DNA from: Thiothrix phosphatis
GTDB lineage: Bacteria; Pseudomonadota; Gammaproteobacteria; Thiotrichales; Thiotrichaceae
NCBI RefSeq assembly: GCF_035668035.1
Contig: NZ_JAYMYJ010000145.1
Span: 1-64,000 of the forward strand
Direction of reading: 5' to 3'
DNA: 64,000 bases
The translations under genes were made by a program, and so were the position numbers. Below, piece by piece: positions 7,760-16,512 of the stretch; the first letter of the stretch is position 1, and each line of letters opens with the position of its first letter. A model generated the notes under the pieces. The model had not been told where the DNA came from and did not search any database. It saw only the letters and a program-made list of their open reading frames with translations.

Positions 7760-8365
7760 ATGCCTTCCCTGGCTGCAAAGCTTGAATACGTCAGCGTCGA
7801 AGACTTCCTTGCCGGTGAGCGTGCCAGCGAGGTCAAACACGAATATGTGGATGGCCAGGTATATGCCATGGCCGGTGCAAGCGTCAGGCACAACCTGATT
7901 GCAGGCAATATGTATGCATTGTTGTGGAACCATTTGCGTGGTGCCGCCTGTTTCCCCCTTACCAATGACATGTTGCTGAAGACCAGCAAAAGCAAATTCC
8001 GCTATCCCGATTTGATGGTGGTGTGCGAAGGTGATTCCTCTGACGATGACTATATCCGTGAGCAACCCGTGCTGGTGGTGGAAGTGCTGTCCCGCAGCAC
8101 CCGCCGCCAAGACAAGACCGAAAAACGCGCGGAGTATCTCGCCTTGCCGAGCCTACAGGAATACGTGCTGATCGAGCAGGAATATGCCGAGGTCGAAGTC
8201 CAACGTCGCCGCAACCAGTGGCAGCCGGAATTTTTCTACCTGGGGCAGGCGTTTATGCTGGAGTCGGTCAATGCCAACCTAAGCGTCGAAGAACTGTATC
8301 AACGTGTTGACAACGACGATGTGAAAGCGTACTTGGAACAAAAGCAGCTTCAATCTGAGGGGTGA
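7760..8365 (+). CDS. Uma2-family (DUF820) PD-(D/E)XK nuclease-like protein
   Basis: A 201-residue member of the Uma2 family, with the restriction-endonuclease fold inferred for the family. The acidic core is seen as KHEYVDGQ near 26-33, RYPDLMV with D84, and VVEVLSRSTRRQDKTEKR with E108. The ATG at 7760 is chosen because GGAG lies 6 bases upstream; a longer frame starts with a TTG/ATG pair at 7745-7748. Members are multi-copy in cyanobacteria and scattered in other bacteria, often as lone genes, and their role is unknown (possibly mobile-element related). It overlaps the 3' end of the convergent iclR-type gene by 16 bases. Confidence 0.85.
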   Translation: MPSLAAKLEYVSVEDFLAGERASEVKHEYVDGQVYAMAGASVRHNLIAGNMYALLWNHLRGAACFPLTNDMLLKTSKSKFRYPDLMVVCEGDSSDDDYIREQPVLVVEVLSRSTRRQDKTEKRAEYLALPSLQEYVLIEQEYAEVEVQRRRNQWQPEFFYLGQAFMLESVNANLSVEELYQRVDNDDVKAYLEQKQLQSEG

Positions 8366-9117
8366 TAACCCAGTTGCGCTGAAATCGCTTTCCCGGCTTC
8401 CTGCATCGCCTGCACCCATTCCATCCGCCGCCGCTCGATGGGCGCGGAAACCGACAAACCTGCGGCGACATTGCCATTGCTGTCGTGGATCAACACCCCG
8501 ATGCAGCCAACATCAATTTCCGCCTCTTCATTGTCCAGCGAATAGCCATGGGTGGCGGCAGTGCGGCAGTCCGCCAGCAAATCCGGCAGGTTCGACAAGG
8601 TGTTGCGGGTGTAGGCGGGCAGGTTGGTGCGTTGCGCATAGCCACGGATTTCGTCTTCACCACCCGCGCCCAGCATCAGTTTGCCGACAGCCGTCACATG
8701 CAGGGGCGCGCGGCTGCCGATGATCTGTTGCACATGCATCATGCGGTTGGGGGTGGCCTTTTCGATGTAAACCACCATGTCGCCTTCGCGGATGGTCAGG
8801 TTGACCGATTCATTCAACTGGTCACGCAGTTTTTCCATGTAGGGCAGGGCAATGGAGCGCAGGTCAATATTACGGTGCAGGCGCACCCCCAGTTGCAACA
8901 GGCGCATGCCTAGCTTGTAACGGCCTCCCGGTTCGCGCTCCACAAAGCGGTTGTCGATCAGCGAGGCGAGGATGCGGTGCGCTGTGGAAGCATGCAGCCC
9001 GGTTTCGGCGCTGAGGATTTTCAGGCTGACTGGTTCGGGGTAGCGGGCAATGGCGTCCAGCAGGGCGGCGGCGCGGTCAATGACCTGGATGCGGGAAGAA
9101 TCAGTGTCTTGTTTCAT
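8350..9117 (-). CDS. IclR-family transcriptional regulator
   Basis: A 255-residue regulator with an N-terminal winged helix (about 10-75: VIDRAAALLDAIA, LKILSAETGLHASTAHRILASL) and a C-terminal effector-binding domain (85-250) with YIEKATPNRMM, RAPLHVTAVGKLMLG, GYSLDNEEAEIDVGCIGVLI and AGLSVSAP. It is divergent from the phosphoketolase-like/DUF1537 operon across 240 bases that contain two copies of a TTTCACAATRTG motif, so it probably represses that operon and itself. The predicted -10 box is only six bases from the ATG and no Shine-Dalgarno is visible, so the message may be leaderless. The inducer is unknown, probably a sugar-derived metabolite of the operon. Confidence 0.92.
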   Translation of the reverse strand: MKQDTDSSRIQVIDRAAALLDAIARYPEPVSLKILSAETGLHASTAHRILASLIDNRFVEREPGGRYKLGMRLLQLGVRLHRNIDLRSIALPYMEKLRDQLNESVNLTIREGDMVVYIEKATPNRMMHVQQIIGSRAPLHVTAVGKLMLGAGGEDEIRGYAQRTNLPAYTRNTLSNLPDLLADCRTAATHGYSLDNEEAEIDVGCIGVLIHDSNGNVAAGLSVSAPIERRRMEWVQAMQEAGKAISAQLGYHPSD

Positions 9118-9123
9118 GCTTAC

Positions 9124-9129
9124 AGTATA
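9124..9129 (-). promoter_or_regulatory. -10 box of the iclR-type gene
   Basis: TATACT on the minus strand ends six bases before the ATG at 9117, placing the predicted transcription start on or next to the start codon. No Shine-Dalgarno is visible between them. This is a prediction from sequence alone. Confidence 0.45.
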
Positions 9130-9139
9130 GCAATAAATT

Positions 9140-9154
9140 TTTCACAATATGAAA
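9140..9154. promoter_or_regulatory. IclR-type operator, site 1
   Basis: TTTCACAATATGAAA is a near-perfect palindrome (TTTCA, five bases, TGAAA) overlapping the -35/spacer zone of the regulator promoter. Its 5' half (TTTTTCACAATATG) recurs in inverted orientation as site 2 at 9252-9265. Two such copies flanking a divergent promoter region fit autoregulation by an IclR dimer. Confidence 0.55.
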
Positions 9155-9251
9155 CCTAATGCCAAAAAACACCACCATACAAAAAATTGCTTGTAAGACA
9201 GTGGCTTAGTGAAAAGGTCGGCAATTATTGTGTGGATCAGATACAATTTAC

Positions 9252-9265
9252 CACATTGTGAAAAA
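9252..9265. promoter_or_regulatory. IclR-type operator, site 2
   Basis: CACATTGTGAAAAA is the reverse complement of TTTTTCACAATGTG and matches site 1 at all but one position. It lies directly after a possible -10 box TACAAT (9242-9247) for the rightward operon, so a bound repressor would block initiation. A small hairpin, GGCGG/CCGCC at 9312-9329, occupies the leader before the ribosome site AGGAG at 9346-9350. The rest of the 9118-9357 gap shows nothing further. Confidence 0.55.
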
Positions 9266-9357
9266 TATCCTGTATTGCGGTAAGTCGGTGCGTCTCCTAT
9301 TGTGGCTGGACGGCGGTTCAAAACCCGCCAAGTTGATCCAACCGCAGGAGAACCATT

Positions 9358-11601
9358 ATGACCGCAGTGAGCCACAGCACCATTACCTACCCTGCCTTTT
9401 GTGAAGGCATTCTTCATTTCGGCGATACGCCGCAAGGTTTCGATGCATTGGGCAGTAGCCCGGTTATTGGCGAAGGGCAGTCATCCATTGCCAATATCGA
9501 CGACAAAGCAGTGTTCCAGTGCCGTTTGCTGGTCGATGCGTTGCGTTACGCGACTTTGCAGTTGTGCGCTTCGAAAGAGTCCGGACACCCCGGTGGTTTC
9601 GCCAGTTCCGCTGATGCTTACGCCGCGCTGGTGATGCTGGGGCATACCAATATCGTGACGGAAGTCGGGCACCATGCACCGGGCTTTTACAGCGCGATGT
9701 TCCTGGATGGCTCGCTGGAAGACATGGGCATTTACACCATGAATGACCTTCAGGCGCGCTTCCGCGAACGGGACGGTTTGCTGGGGCATTTGTCCGGTGC
9801 GATTCCAGGTTTGCTGGCACCGGCAGGGCCGTTGGGGCAAGGGCAGCATTTCGCCATGGCAGGGGCCTATCTGAACCGGGATAAACTGTTCCCGTGCACC
9901 ATTGGCGATGGCGGGTTGGGCGAGCCGTATATCCTTTCCGCGTTCAAGCATTTCCACACCAGCTACCCGGATGTCACCAACTTCCTGCCAGTCTTGGTCT
10001 GGAATGGTTTCAGCCAGGAACATCACTCGATGGTGTCGCTGATGAATAATCAGCAGATGCACGATTACTGGAAGGCGCATGATTTCGCAACGATTGTGCT
10101 GATTGACGCCAAAGATTTCGACGATGCCGGGCAAGATGGTGCCTATGTCGACAGCACCTTGTTCAGCGTTTCAGCGCGCACGGCTTTCACCCGGGCGGTG
10201 CTGGAAGGGGCGAAACAAGCCGCCGACGCAGCCATGAACGGCTCTATGTCCGTGCTCATCATCAAGCAGCTCAAGGGCGCAGGCGTCCATGCCAAGGGGG
10301 CGAAATCACACAACCTTTACCCCGGTGACACGTCGCAGAAAGACAATATTGCGGCGGCGCTGCAACGCGGCGCGCTGGCTCCGGAAGCCTGGGAACTGGT
10401 GCGCACCAATATGCAACGTGCAGGCGGTGGCACGGCCAGCCGCACCGTGGTCACCGAGTTCGAGCGGCCAGTGGCAGACATTGGCGCACTGCCCAAACAG
10501 GATTTCCAGGTTGGCGACAAAGCTGTACCTGCCACCAGCATGGCGCATATGGTCGCGGAATTGGGCAAGCGCGACCCGACTTTCGTCGTCACCAATGCGG
10601 ATGGCAATGAAGCCTCCAATATGAAAGTGATCAATGACGTCCTGAAAATCCGCCATCCGACCGAAGACGCACTCTACAACCAAAGTCCCAATGGACAGGT
10701 ATACGAGCCGCTCAACGAAGACGCCTGCGCCGGGTTTGCGGCGGGGCTGGCGCTGTTCGGCGGGCGTTCCCTATGGCTGTCGTATGAAAGTTTCGCCATC
10801 AATGGCTGGCCGATCATCCAGACGGTCGGGCAGGCAATGGCTGAATTGCGGCGCAAGACCCCGGCGATGGTTTCCATGTTCACTGCCGGTGCGTTGGAAC
10901 AGGGCCGTAACGGCTGGACGCATCAGCGCCCTGAAATCGAAAACTACATCGGCGGGCAGATGCGTAATGGCAATGTTTACCTGCTGTATCCGGCGGACGC
11001 CAATATGATCCAGGCGGCTTACGGCTGGGCGGTCGGGCAACATAACAAGAACATCAGCATTATCGCCTCCAAGTCGGCGCTGCCGGTTTATACCACTCCG
11101 GCGCAGGCCAAGGCTGCCATTGAGCAGGGTGCTGTCACCTTGTATGAATCGCGTGATGGCAGTTGGGAAACCATCGTGTTCGCCGTCACTGGCGACATGA
11201 TTTACCTGCCGGTGTTTGCAGCGAAAGATCAGTTGGAAGCCGCCGGTTACCGGGTGCGCATCGTCTGCGTCGCCAACCCGCGCAGGCTTTACCGGCCAAC
11301 CGATGTGGCTTGGCAGCATGCCGCCGAAGCCGATGACAAGTTCATGCATGACGCCGATTTCCAGCGCCTGTTCGATGGCGATGCGCTGGTCTGTGTCAGC
11401 GGCGGCGGCACCATTGCACTGGAGCCGGTCATGTTGCGCAGCCGTGCGCCCGCCCGTGAACTGTTCGGCTGGCAACGGGGCGAAACGACCGCCAGCCCGG
11501 CGGAAATCATGGCCTACAACGGCATTACCGCTGCACAACTGGCAGCCCGCGCGTTGGGGATGCTGGAAAGTGAACCGTCAGAACTGAGTGAAGCCGCTTG
11601 A
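9358..11601 (+). CDS. divergent phosphoketolase/transketolase-like thiamine-diphosphate enzyme
   Basis: A 747-residue ThDP enzyme with the domain order of phosphoketolase (XFP) but a mixed character. N-terminal part: a transketolase-like SGHPGG at 75-80, VGHHAPG near 103-109 where phosphoketolases have GPGHGGP, GHLSGAIPG at 143-151, GPLGQGQ at 157-163, and a ThDP/metal motif GDGG at 183 to WNG at 217. Middle part: LNEDACAGF with probable catalytic E454, LWLSYESF near 472-479, and NGWTHQ with H522, matching phosphoketolase SSYEAF and NGFSHQDP. It is shorter than standard phosphoketolases (about 790-800 residues). Predicted to cleave or transfer two-carbon ketol units from a sugar phosphate or related acid; substrate and product (acetyl phosphate or a transferred glycolaldehyde) are open. 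AGGAG is placed 7 bases before the ATG. It is followed after 12 bases by the DUF1537 kinase. Confidence 0.8.
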   Translation: MTAVSHSTITYPAFCEGILHFGDTPQGFDALGSSPVIGEGQSSIANIDDKAVFQCRLLVDALRYATLQLCASKESGHPGGFASSADAYAALVMLGHTNIVTEVGHHAPGFYSAMFLDGSLEDMGIYTMNDLQARFRERDGLLGHLSGAIPGLLAPAGPLGQGQHFAMAGAYLNRDKLFPCTIGDGGLGEPYILSAFKHFHTSYPDVTNFLPVLVWNGFSQEHHSMVSLMNNQQMHDYWKAHDFATIVLIDAKDFDDAGQDGAYVDSTLFSVSARTAFTRAVLEGAKQAADAAMNGSMSVLIIKQLKGAGVHAKGAKSHNLYPGDTSQKDNIAAALQRGALAPEAWELVRTNMQRAGGGTASRTVVTEFERPVADIGALPKQDFQVGDKAVPATSMAHMVAELGKRDPTFVVTNADGNEASNMKVINDVLKIRHPTEDALYNQSPNGQVYEPLNEDACAGFAAGLALFGGRSLWLSYESFAINGWPIIQTVGQAMAELRRKTPAMVSMFTAGALEQGRNGWTHQRPEIENYIGGQMRNGNVYLLYPADANMIQAAYGWAVGQHNKNISIIASKSALPVYTTPAQAKAAIEQGAVTLYESRDGSWETIVFAVTGDMIYLPVFAAKDQLEAAGYRVRIVCVANPRRLYRPTDVAWQHAAEADDKFMHDADFQRLFDGDALVCVSGGGTIALEPVMLRSRAPARELFGWQRGETTASPAEIMAYNGITAAQLAARALGMLESEPSELSEAA

Positions 11602-11613
11602 AGGAGTTTAGCC

Positions 11614-12990
11614 ATGCACAATACAGTCCTGCCGTTTTCCGCCCTGTTTCCGCATGCCGGGGAAGGGCGCAGCCAGACGCTCACCAAGATTATCGCCATT
11701 GATGACGACCCGACCGGCTCGCAGACGGTGCATTCCTGCCTGTTGCTGACCCGCTGGGATGTCCCCACCCTGCGGGAGGCGCTGGCTGACGCATCGCCGC
11801 TGTTTTTCATCCTCAGCAATACGCGCGGGATGGACGCCGCCCGTGCCGCCGCCGTCACGCGGGAAATCTGCGTCAACCTGCGTGAGGCGCTGGCGCTGGC
11901 CGAAGGTGACGGCCTGGGCATCCTCCCCGTGATTGTCAGCCGCTCCGACTCCACCCTGCGCGGCCATTATCCGGTGGAAACCGATGTGATCGCGGCGGAA
12001 CTGGGGCCGTTCGATGCGCATTTCCTGGTTCCGGCTTTTTTTGAGGGCGGGCGCATCACCCGTGATGGCGTGCACTACCTGCTGGTGGACGGCAAGCCGG
12101 TGCCGGTGCATGAAACCGAGTTTGCGCGCGACTCGGTGTTCGCTTTCAGCACCGCTTTCCTGCCGGATTATGTGGCGGAAAAGACCGGCGGGCGCATTCC
12201 GGCCAGCGCTGTCCAGCGTTTCAATCTGGCGGACGTGCGTGGCGATATGGGCGACCGGCTATGGCGCTTGCAGGGGAACGCCTGTTGTGTGGTGGACGCC
12301 GAACAGCAGTCTGACCTCGACAGCTTCACCCGGCAGGTGTTGGCGGCGGCGCAACGCGGCAAGCGTTTCCTGTTCCGCAGCGCCGCCAGCTTGTTGACGG
12401 CGTTTGCCGGGCTGCCGCCGCAGCCGGTTGCGCCAGAGGAAATGTCCCGTTTCGTGCGCAACGGCAAACCGGGCGTGATCCTGATGGGTTCGCACGTCGA
12501 CAAGTCGACCCGGCAGTTGCATTACGTGAAGGAATTCACCAACGCGTTGCCGGTGCATATTGACCTCGACCGTATGTTGGAGAATGAAGATGCCTTGCTG
12601 GCTGGCGTCCTGCAGAAAGTCAGGCTGGCGGGTGGGCAGGGGCGCGGCGCGGTGTTGTTCACCAGCCGGGGGGAACGGCGGTTCGCCAGCAAGGAACAGC
12701 GGCTGGCCTTCGGCGAGCAGGTGGCCGCTTTTCTGGTGCGGATTGTGCAGAACCTGCCGGAAGACATCGGCTTCCTGATCAGCAAGGGCGGGATCACTTC
12801 CAACGATACGTTAAGCCGGGGGTTGGCGTTGCGCACCGCGCGGGTGCTGGGGCAGATTCACCCAGGGTGTTCGGTGGTGCGCTGCCCGGATGACCATCCG
12901 CGCTTTCCCGGCCTGCCGGTGGTGATTTTTCCCGGCAATGTGGGCGGGGATACCGCGCTGGGTGATGTGTACAAAATTTTGGCTATGTGA
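11614..12990 (+). CDS. DUF1537 (four-carbon acid sugar kinase) family protein
   Basis: A 458-residue ATP-dependent kinase of the DUF1537 family, whose characterised members phosphorylate 3-oxo-tetronates, erythronate, threonate or 3-oxo-isoapionate. The N-terminal substrate domain shows DDDPTG at 30-35 and SRSDSTLRGHYP near 110-120. The C-terminal nucleotide domain shows KGGITSNDT near 391-399 and FPGNVGGDT at 439-447, in place of the KSGGFG-type ending of many members, so it probably belongs to a separate subgroup. AAGGAG lies 8 bases before the ATG. It is certainly co-transcribed with the phosphoketolase-like gene. The aldolase, decarboxylase and dehydrogenase usually encoded beside DUF1537 kinases are missing here. 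Confidence 0.88.
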   Translation: MHNTVLPFSALFPHAGEGRSQTLTKIIAIDDDPTGSQTVHSCLLLTRWDVPTLREALADASPLFFILSNTRGMDAARAAAVTREICVNLREALALAEGDGLGILPVIVSRSDSTLRGHYPVETDVIAAELGPFDAHFLVPAFFEGGRITRDGVHYLLVDGKPVPVHETEFARDSVFAFSTAFLPDYVAEKTGGRIPASAVQRFNLADVRGDMGDRLWRLQGNACCVVDAEQQSDLDSFTRQVLAAAQRGKRFLFRSAASLLTAFAGLPPQPVAPEEMSRFVRNGKPGVILMGSHVDKSTRQLHYVKEFTNALPVHIDLDRMLENEDALLAGVLQKVRLAGGQGRGAVLFTSRGERRFASKEQRLAFGEQVAAFLVRIVQNLPEDIGFLISKGGITSNDTLSRGLALRTARVLGQIHPGCSVVRCPDDHPRFPGLPVVIFPGNVGGDTALGDVYKILAM

Positions 12991-13002
12991 TCGGGGCAAA
13001 GG

Positions 13003-13578
13003 TCACCCAGCCGCAGGGCACGCCGCCCCGTGCACAGTTTTACGCAGCGCCTCCACATCCGCCGCTTCGATGAATTCCGGGATATTGCTGAAAAATTCGT
13101 GGAACCCATAGCCGCCATTTTCCATTTCCGCGATTGCCTGCTGCTTGCTCCAGCCCTGGCAGACGATGCGGTACATGGCGACCACCAGCCCGGTGCGGTC
13201 GGAACCGTGCAGGCAATGCACCAGCACCGGCCCTTTGGCGTTGGCGATGGTTTGCAGGGCTTTGGTGAGATACCAGGGGTTGATATTGCCCGGCGACAAC
13301 GGTGCCTGCTGTAAAACCAGGGCGGCGTCCGCCTCGGGTGCATCCCGGTGGTACAGGCGCAAATCCAGGACTTCGCTGACGCCACGCTGTTGCAGTTCGC
13401 GGAAATCTTCCGGCAGGGGCTGGGCGGAGCGGTACAGCATCGGGCTTACCTGATAAAAATTTTCCAGATGGCTGGCGGTGACCGGCTGCGCCCATTCCGG
13501 CGGGCGTTCAGGTGGTGCGGCGGCGGCCAGCCCCGGCACCAGCAGCAGGTAAAGGAGCATGTCACGCATATTTTGCAT
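13003..13578 (-). CDS. secreted dual-specificity/tyrosine phosphatase-like protein
   Basis: A 191-residue protein with an N-terminal hydrophobic signal sequence (about 6-20, ending AAAA) and a cysteine-based phosphatase domain. The P-loop HCLHGSDRTG at 121-130 supplies nucleophile C122 and R128; the general acid is probably one of the aspartates near 60-80. YRSAQPLPEDFRELQQRG and VLDLRLYHRD resemble the SiwI/PTP-like phosphatases of bacteria. Export suggests a periplasmic phosphatase acting on phosphoproteins, phosphoinositides or phytate-like substrates; I cannot choose. The start is uncertain (ATG codons at residues 1, 4 and 7; GAGG precedes). It converges on the DUF1537 gene with only 12 bases between stops. 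Confidence 0.8.
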   Translation of the reverse strand: MQNMRDMLLYLLLVPGLAAAAPPERPPEWAQPVTASHLENFYQVSPMLYRSAQPLPEDFRELQQRGVSEVLDLRLYHRDAPEADAALVLQQAPLSPGNINPWYLTKALQTIANAKGPVLVHCLHGSDRTGLVVAMYRIVCQGWSKQQAIAEMENGGYGFHEFFSNIPEFIEAADVEALRKTVHGAACPAAG

Positions 13579-13668
13579 TTACCTCAATTTTATTGTTTCG
13601 TAATTGCTATGGTGCAGCATATTGGCCGATACTTCACGCCTCACGTTCAGCAAGGACTAGGCAGGATC

Positions 13669-14940
13669 ATGAGCCAACCGGAGTCTACCCCCCCTTCCGC
13701 ACCATCCAAACCCGGCAGTCGGCGGCTTAAGGCGCTGACCCTGCTGTTGCTGTTTTTTGGCAGCATCGGCGTCGTTTGGTTCATCTGGTGGTTTGCCATC
13801 GCCCAATGGCGGGAAGATACGGACAATGCCTACGTCGTCGGCAATGTTGTGCAGGTGACGCCGCAAACAACCGGCACGGTGGTGGCGGTGAACGTCAATA
13901 ATACCGACCGTGTCGCCAAAGGCCAGTTGCTGGCGCAATTGGATGAAACGGACGCCAAGGTGGCGCTTCAGTCTGCGGAAGCGGCACTGGCGGATGCGGT
14001 GCGCAGCGTCCGTGGCCTTTACGCCAGCACCAGCCAAAGCGACGCCGGGATTGTGCAGGCCAACGCCGACCTCAACCGCGCCCGCCACCAAGCGGAACAG
14101 GCGGAAGCGCAACGCCGTAACGCCGAGGACGAATACAACCGCCTCGCCAATTTGCGCCAGCAGAAATTCGTCTCGGTGGAATCGCTGAACCAAGCGCAAA
14201 CCGCCTTGCAAGCCGCTGAAGCCAGCTTGGCCGCCGCCCAGTCCGCCGTCAACGCCGCCAAGGCCGCCTTGCAGAAAGCGCAGGCGCAACAGGCGGGTGC
14301 CGCCGGGCAGACCGAAAACACCTCTATCGAAGGGCATCCGAAAGTGCAGGCCGCCGCTGCCCAGGTGCGGCAGGCGTATCTGGCGTTGGCGCGCACCCGC
14401 ATCCTGGCCCCTGTCGGCGGCGACGTGGCGCAACGCTCGGCGCAAGTGGGGGCAAGGGTGGCTCCCGGCACGGCGCTGATGGCGATTGTCCCGCCCGAAC
14501 AAATGTGGGTGGACGCCAATTTCAAGGAAACCCAACTGGATGATGTGCGTATCGGCCAGCCGGTTAAGCTGACCGCCGACCTGTATGGCGGATCGGTGCA
14601 ATATCACGGCAAGGTCGCCGGGTTCGCTGCCGGGACTGGCAGCGCCTTCGCTTTGTTGCCTGCGCAGAATGCTTCCGGCAACTGGATCAAGATTGTGCAA
14701 CGGGTGCCGGTGCGCATTGAGCTGGAGCCGGAAACGGTGCGGCAGCATCCTTTACGCATCGGGCTTTCCATGCGGGTGGTGGTGGACACGCATGACCGCA
14801 GCGGCCCCGTCATCGCCAGCGGCAGTGGTGAAGACAAGGCGACCCTCAGCAGCACGGACGTGTTCGCCCAGCAGGCGCAACAGGCGGATGCGGTGATTGC
14901 GCAAGTCATTGCGGACAATAGCGGCAAGGCAGTGCAGTGA
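13669..14940 (+). CDS. emrA: HlyD/EmrA-family membrane fusion protein
   Basis: A 423-residue periplasmic adaptor of a tripartite efflux pump. One membrane helix at about 21-47 (LLLLFFGSIGVVWFIWWF) is followed by the half-lipoyl motif DTDNAYVVGNVVQVTPQ, a long alpha-helical hairpin (about 105-225, very rich in Ala, Gln and Glu) and the closing lipoyl/beta-barrel region with RTRILAPVGGDVAQR and WVDANFKETQL. The frame stays open to 13348, but the ATG at 13669 (MSQPES) gives the family N-terminus just before the membrane anchor. GTGA overlap with the next gene shows coupling. An outer-membrane TolC-like partner is not encoded nearby. Confidence 0.9.
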   Translation: MSQPESTPPSAPSKPGSRRLKALTLLLLFFGSIGVVWFIWWFAIAQWREDTDNAYVVGNVVQVTPQTTGTVVAVNVNNTDRVAKGQLLAQLDETDAKVALQSAEAALADAVRSVRGLYASTSQSDAGIVQANADLNRARHQAEQAEAQRRNAEDEYNRLANLRQQKFVSVESLNQAQTALQAAEASLAAAQSAVNAAKAALQKAQAQQAGAAGQTENTSIEGHPKVQAAAAQVRQAYLALARTRILAPVGGDVAQRSAQVGARVAPGTALMAIVPPEQMWVDANFKETQLDDVRIGQPVKLTADLYGGSVQYHGKVAGFAAGTGSAFALLPAQNASGNWIKIVQRVPVRIELEPETVRQHPLRIGLSMRVVVDTHDRSGPVIASGSGEDKATLSSTDVFAQQAQQADAVIAQVIADNSGKAVQ

Positions 14941-16481
14941 GCGCCGCCGCGAACCCACCACAACCCCGCCCGATGAGCGCCGGTACGCTGGCGCTGTCGA
15001 CCTTGGTGCTGGGGCTGGGGTCGTTCATGAACATCCTCGACCTGTCGATCGCCAATGTGTCGGTGCCGTCGATTGCGGGCGATCTGGCGGTCAGCTATAC
15101 GCAAGGCACCTGGGTGATCACCTCCTATGCAGTGTCCGAGGCGATCATGCTGCCGCTGACCGGTTGGCTGGTGTTGCGGTTTGGGCAGGTGCGGATGTTC
15201 GTGATGGCGACGTTGCTGTTCACGCTGGCATCCATGCTGTGCGGGTTGGCGCCATCGTTCGAGGTGCTGGTGGCGGCGCGGGTGTTGCAGGGCATGGTCG
15301 GCGCGTCGATGATCCCGCTGTCGCAAACCTTGCTGACGGCCATTTACCCGCCGCATCAACGCGGGTTGGCGCTGGGCATGTGGTCGATGACAACCGTGCT
15401 GGCGCCGGTGGTGGGGCCGTTGGCTGGTGGCTGGCTGACGGAAAATTTATCCTGGCATTGGGTGTTCCTGGTCAACCTGCCGGTTGGCCTGAGCGTGGCG
15501 CTGCTGGCCAATATCCTGGTGAAGGATTACGAAAGCCCGCGCCGCACCTTGCCGGTGGATTATGTCGGGCTGGCGCTGCTGGCCTGTGGGGTTGGGGCGA
15601 TGCAGATCGTGCTGGACAAAGGCAATGAGCTGGACTGGTTTGAATCGCCCTTCATTGTTGCGCTGGCCTGCGTTTCGGTGGTGGCGCTGTCATTGTTCAT
15701 CGCCTGGGAGTTGACCGAGGAACATCCGATTGTGGATCTGCGCCTGTTTGCGCGGCGGAATTTTCTGGTCGGGGCGGTTTGCCTGATGGTGGGGTCGATG
15801 GCGTTTTTCGGCATTGTGGTGACGCTGCCGTTGTGGTTGCAGAGTTTCCAGGGGTATACGCCGCTGTGGGCAGGCAAAGTGGTGGCGTTCGGCGGAATGC
15901 TGGCGCTGCTGATGGGGCCTATCGTGGGGGCCAATATCCACCGTGTCGATGCGCGGGCGATCGCCACCTTTGGTTTCGTGGTGGCAGCAGGGGTGTCGGT
16001 GTGGAGTTCGTTTTTCACCCCGGATGTGGATTTCTGGTCGGTGGCACTGACCCGCCTGTTCATGGGGATCGGCATCAGCTGCTTTTTCTTGCCGCTGGTG
16101 ACGATCAACTTGTCGGGGCTGGAAGGGCGGCAAATTGCGGCGGCTTCCGGGCTTTCCAGTTTCATGCGCAATCTTGGCTCCAGCTTCGGCACGGCGGTGA
16201 TGGTGTCGCTTTGGAGCCACCGCGCCACCTTGCACCAGTCACAATTGGTGGAGCATATTACCGATTACAGCGCGCCGACACAGACGGCGCTGGATACCTT
16301 GGCGGGTCTTGGGTTGCCGCACCAGGGCGCGTTGCTGTGGATCAACAACCAGATCCAGGTGCAGGCGTATCTGCTGGCGACCAATGACACCATGTTGCTC
16401 AGTGGCTTGATGATGCTGTCGCTGACGTTGCTGATCTGGTGGGCGAAGCCGCCGTTTACGCTCAAACGGGCGGGCCGCTAA
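14937..16481 (+). CDS. emrB: DHA2-family MFS multidrug efflux transporter (EmrB-like)
   Basis: A 514-residue drug:H+ antiporter of the 14-helix DHA2 group, partner of the preceding EmrA-like adaptor. The N-terminal helix holds LDLSIANVSVPSIAGDL (motif D1), followed by GWLVLRFGQVRMF (motif A, loop 2-3), LQGMVGASMIPLSQ (motif B) and APVVGPLAGGWL (antiporter motif C). GTG at 14937 overlaps the emrA stop. The pair probably exports hydrophobic or anionic toxic compounds; substrates cannot be read from sequence. Confidence 0.93.
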   Translation: MSAAANPPQPRPMSAGTLALSTLVLGLGSFMNILDLSIANVSVPSIAGDLAVSYTQGTWVITSYAVSEAIMLPLTGWLVLRFGQVRMFVMATLLFTLASMLCGLAPSFEVLVAARVLQGMVGASMIPLSQTLLTAIYPPHQRGLALGMWSMTTVLAPVVGPLAGGWLTENLSWHWVFLVNLPVGLSVALLANILVKDYESPRRTLPVDYVGLALLACGVGAMQIVLDKGNELDWFESPFIVALACVSVVALSLFIAWELTEEHPIVDLRLFARRNFLVGAVCLMVGSMAFFGIVVTLPLWLQSFQGYTPLWAGKVVAFGGMLALLMGPIVGANIHRVDARAIATFGFVVAAGVSVWSSFFTPDVDFWSVALTRLFMGIGISCFFLPLVTINLSGLEGRQIAAASGLSSFMRNLGSSFGTAVMVSLWSHRATLHQSQLVEHITDYSAPTQTALDTLAGLGLPHQGALLWINNQIQVQAYLLATNDTMLLSGLMMLSLTLLIWWAKPPFTLKRAGR

Positions 16482-16512
16482 CGTATTGGATCATTGCCGG
16501 AACCTATACCTC

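Noticed and set aside
9312..9329. tRNA T-arm-like GGCGGTTCAAAACCCGCC
   Set aside because: The stem leaves an 8-base loop and no acceptor, D or anticodon arms can be found around it; treated as a leader hairpin.
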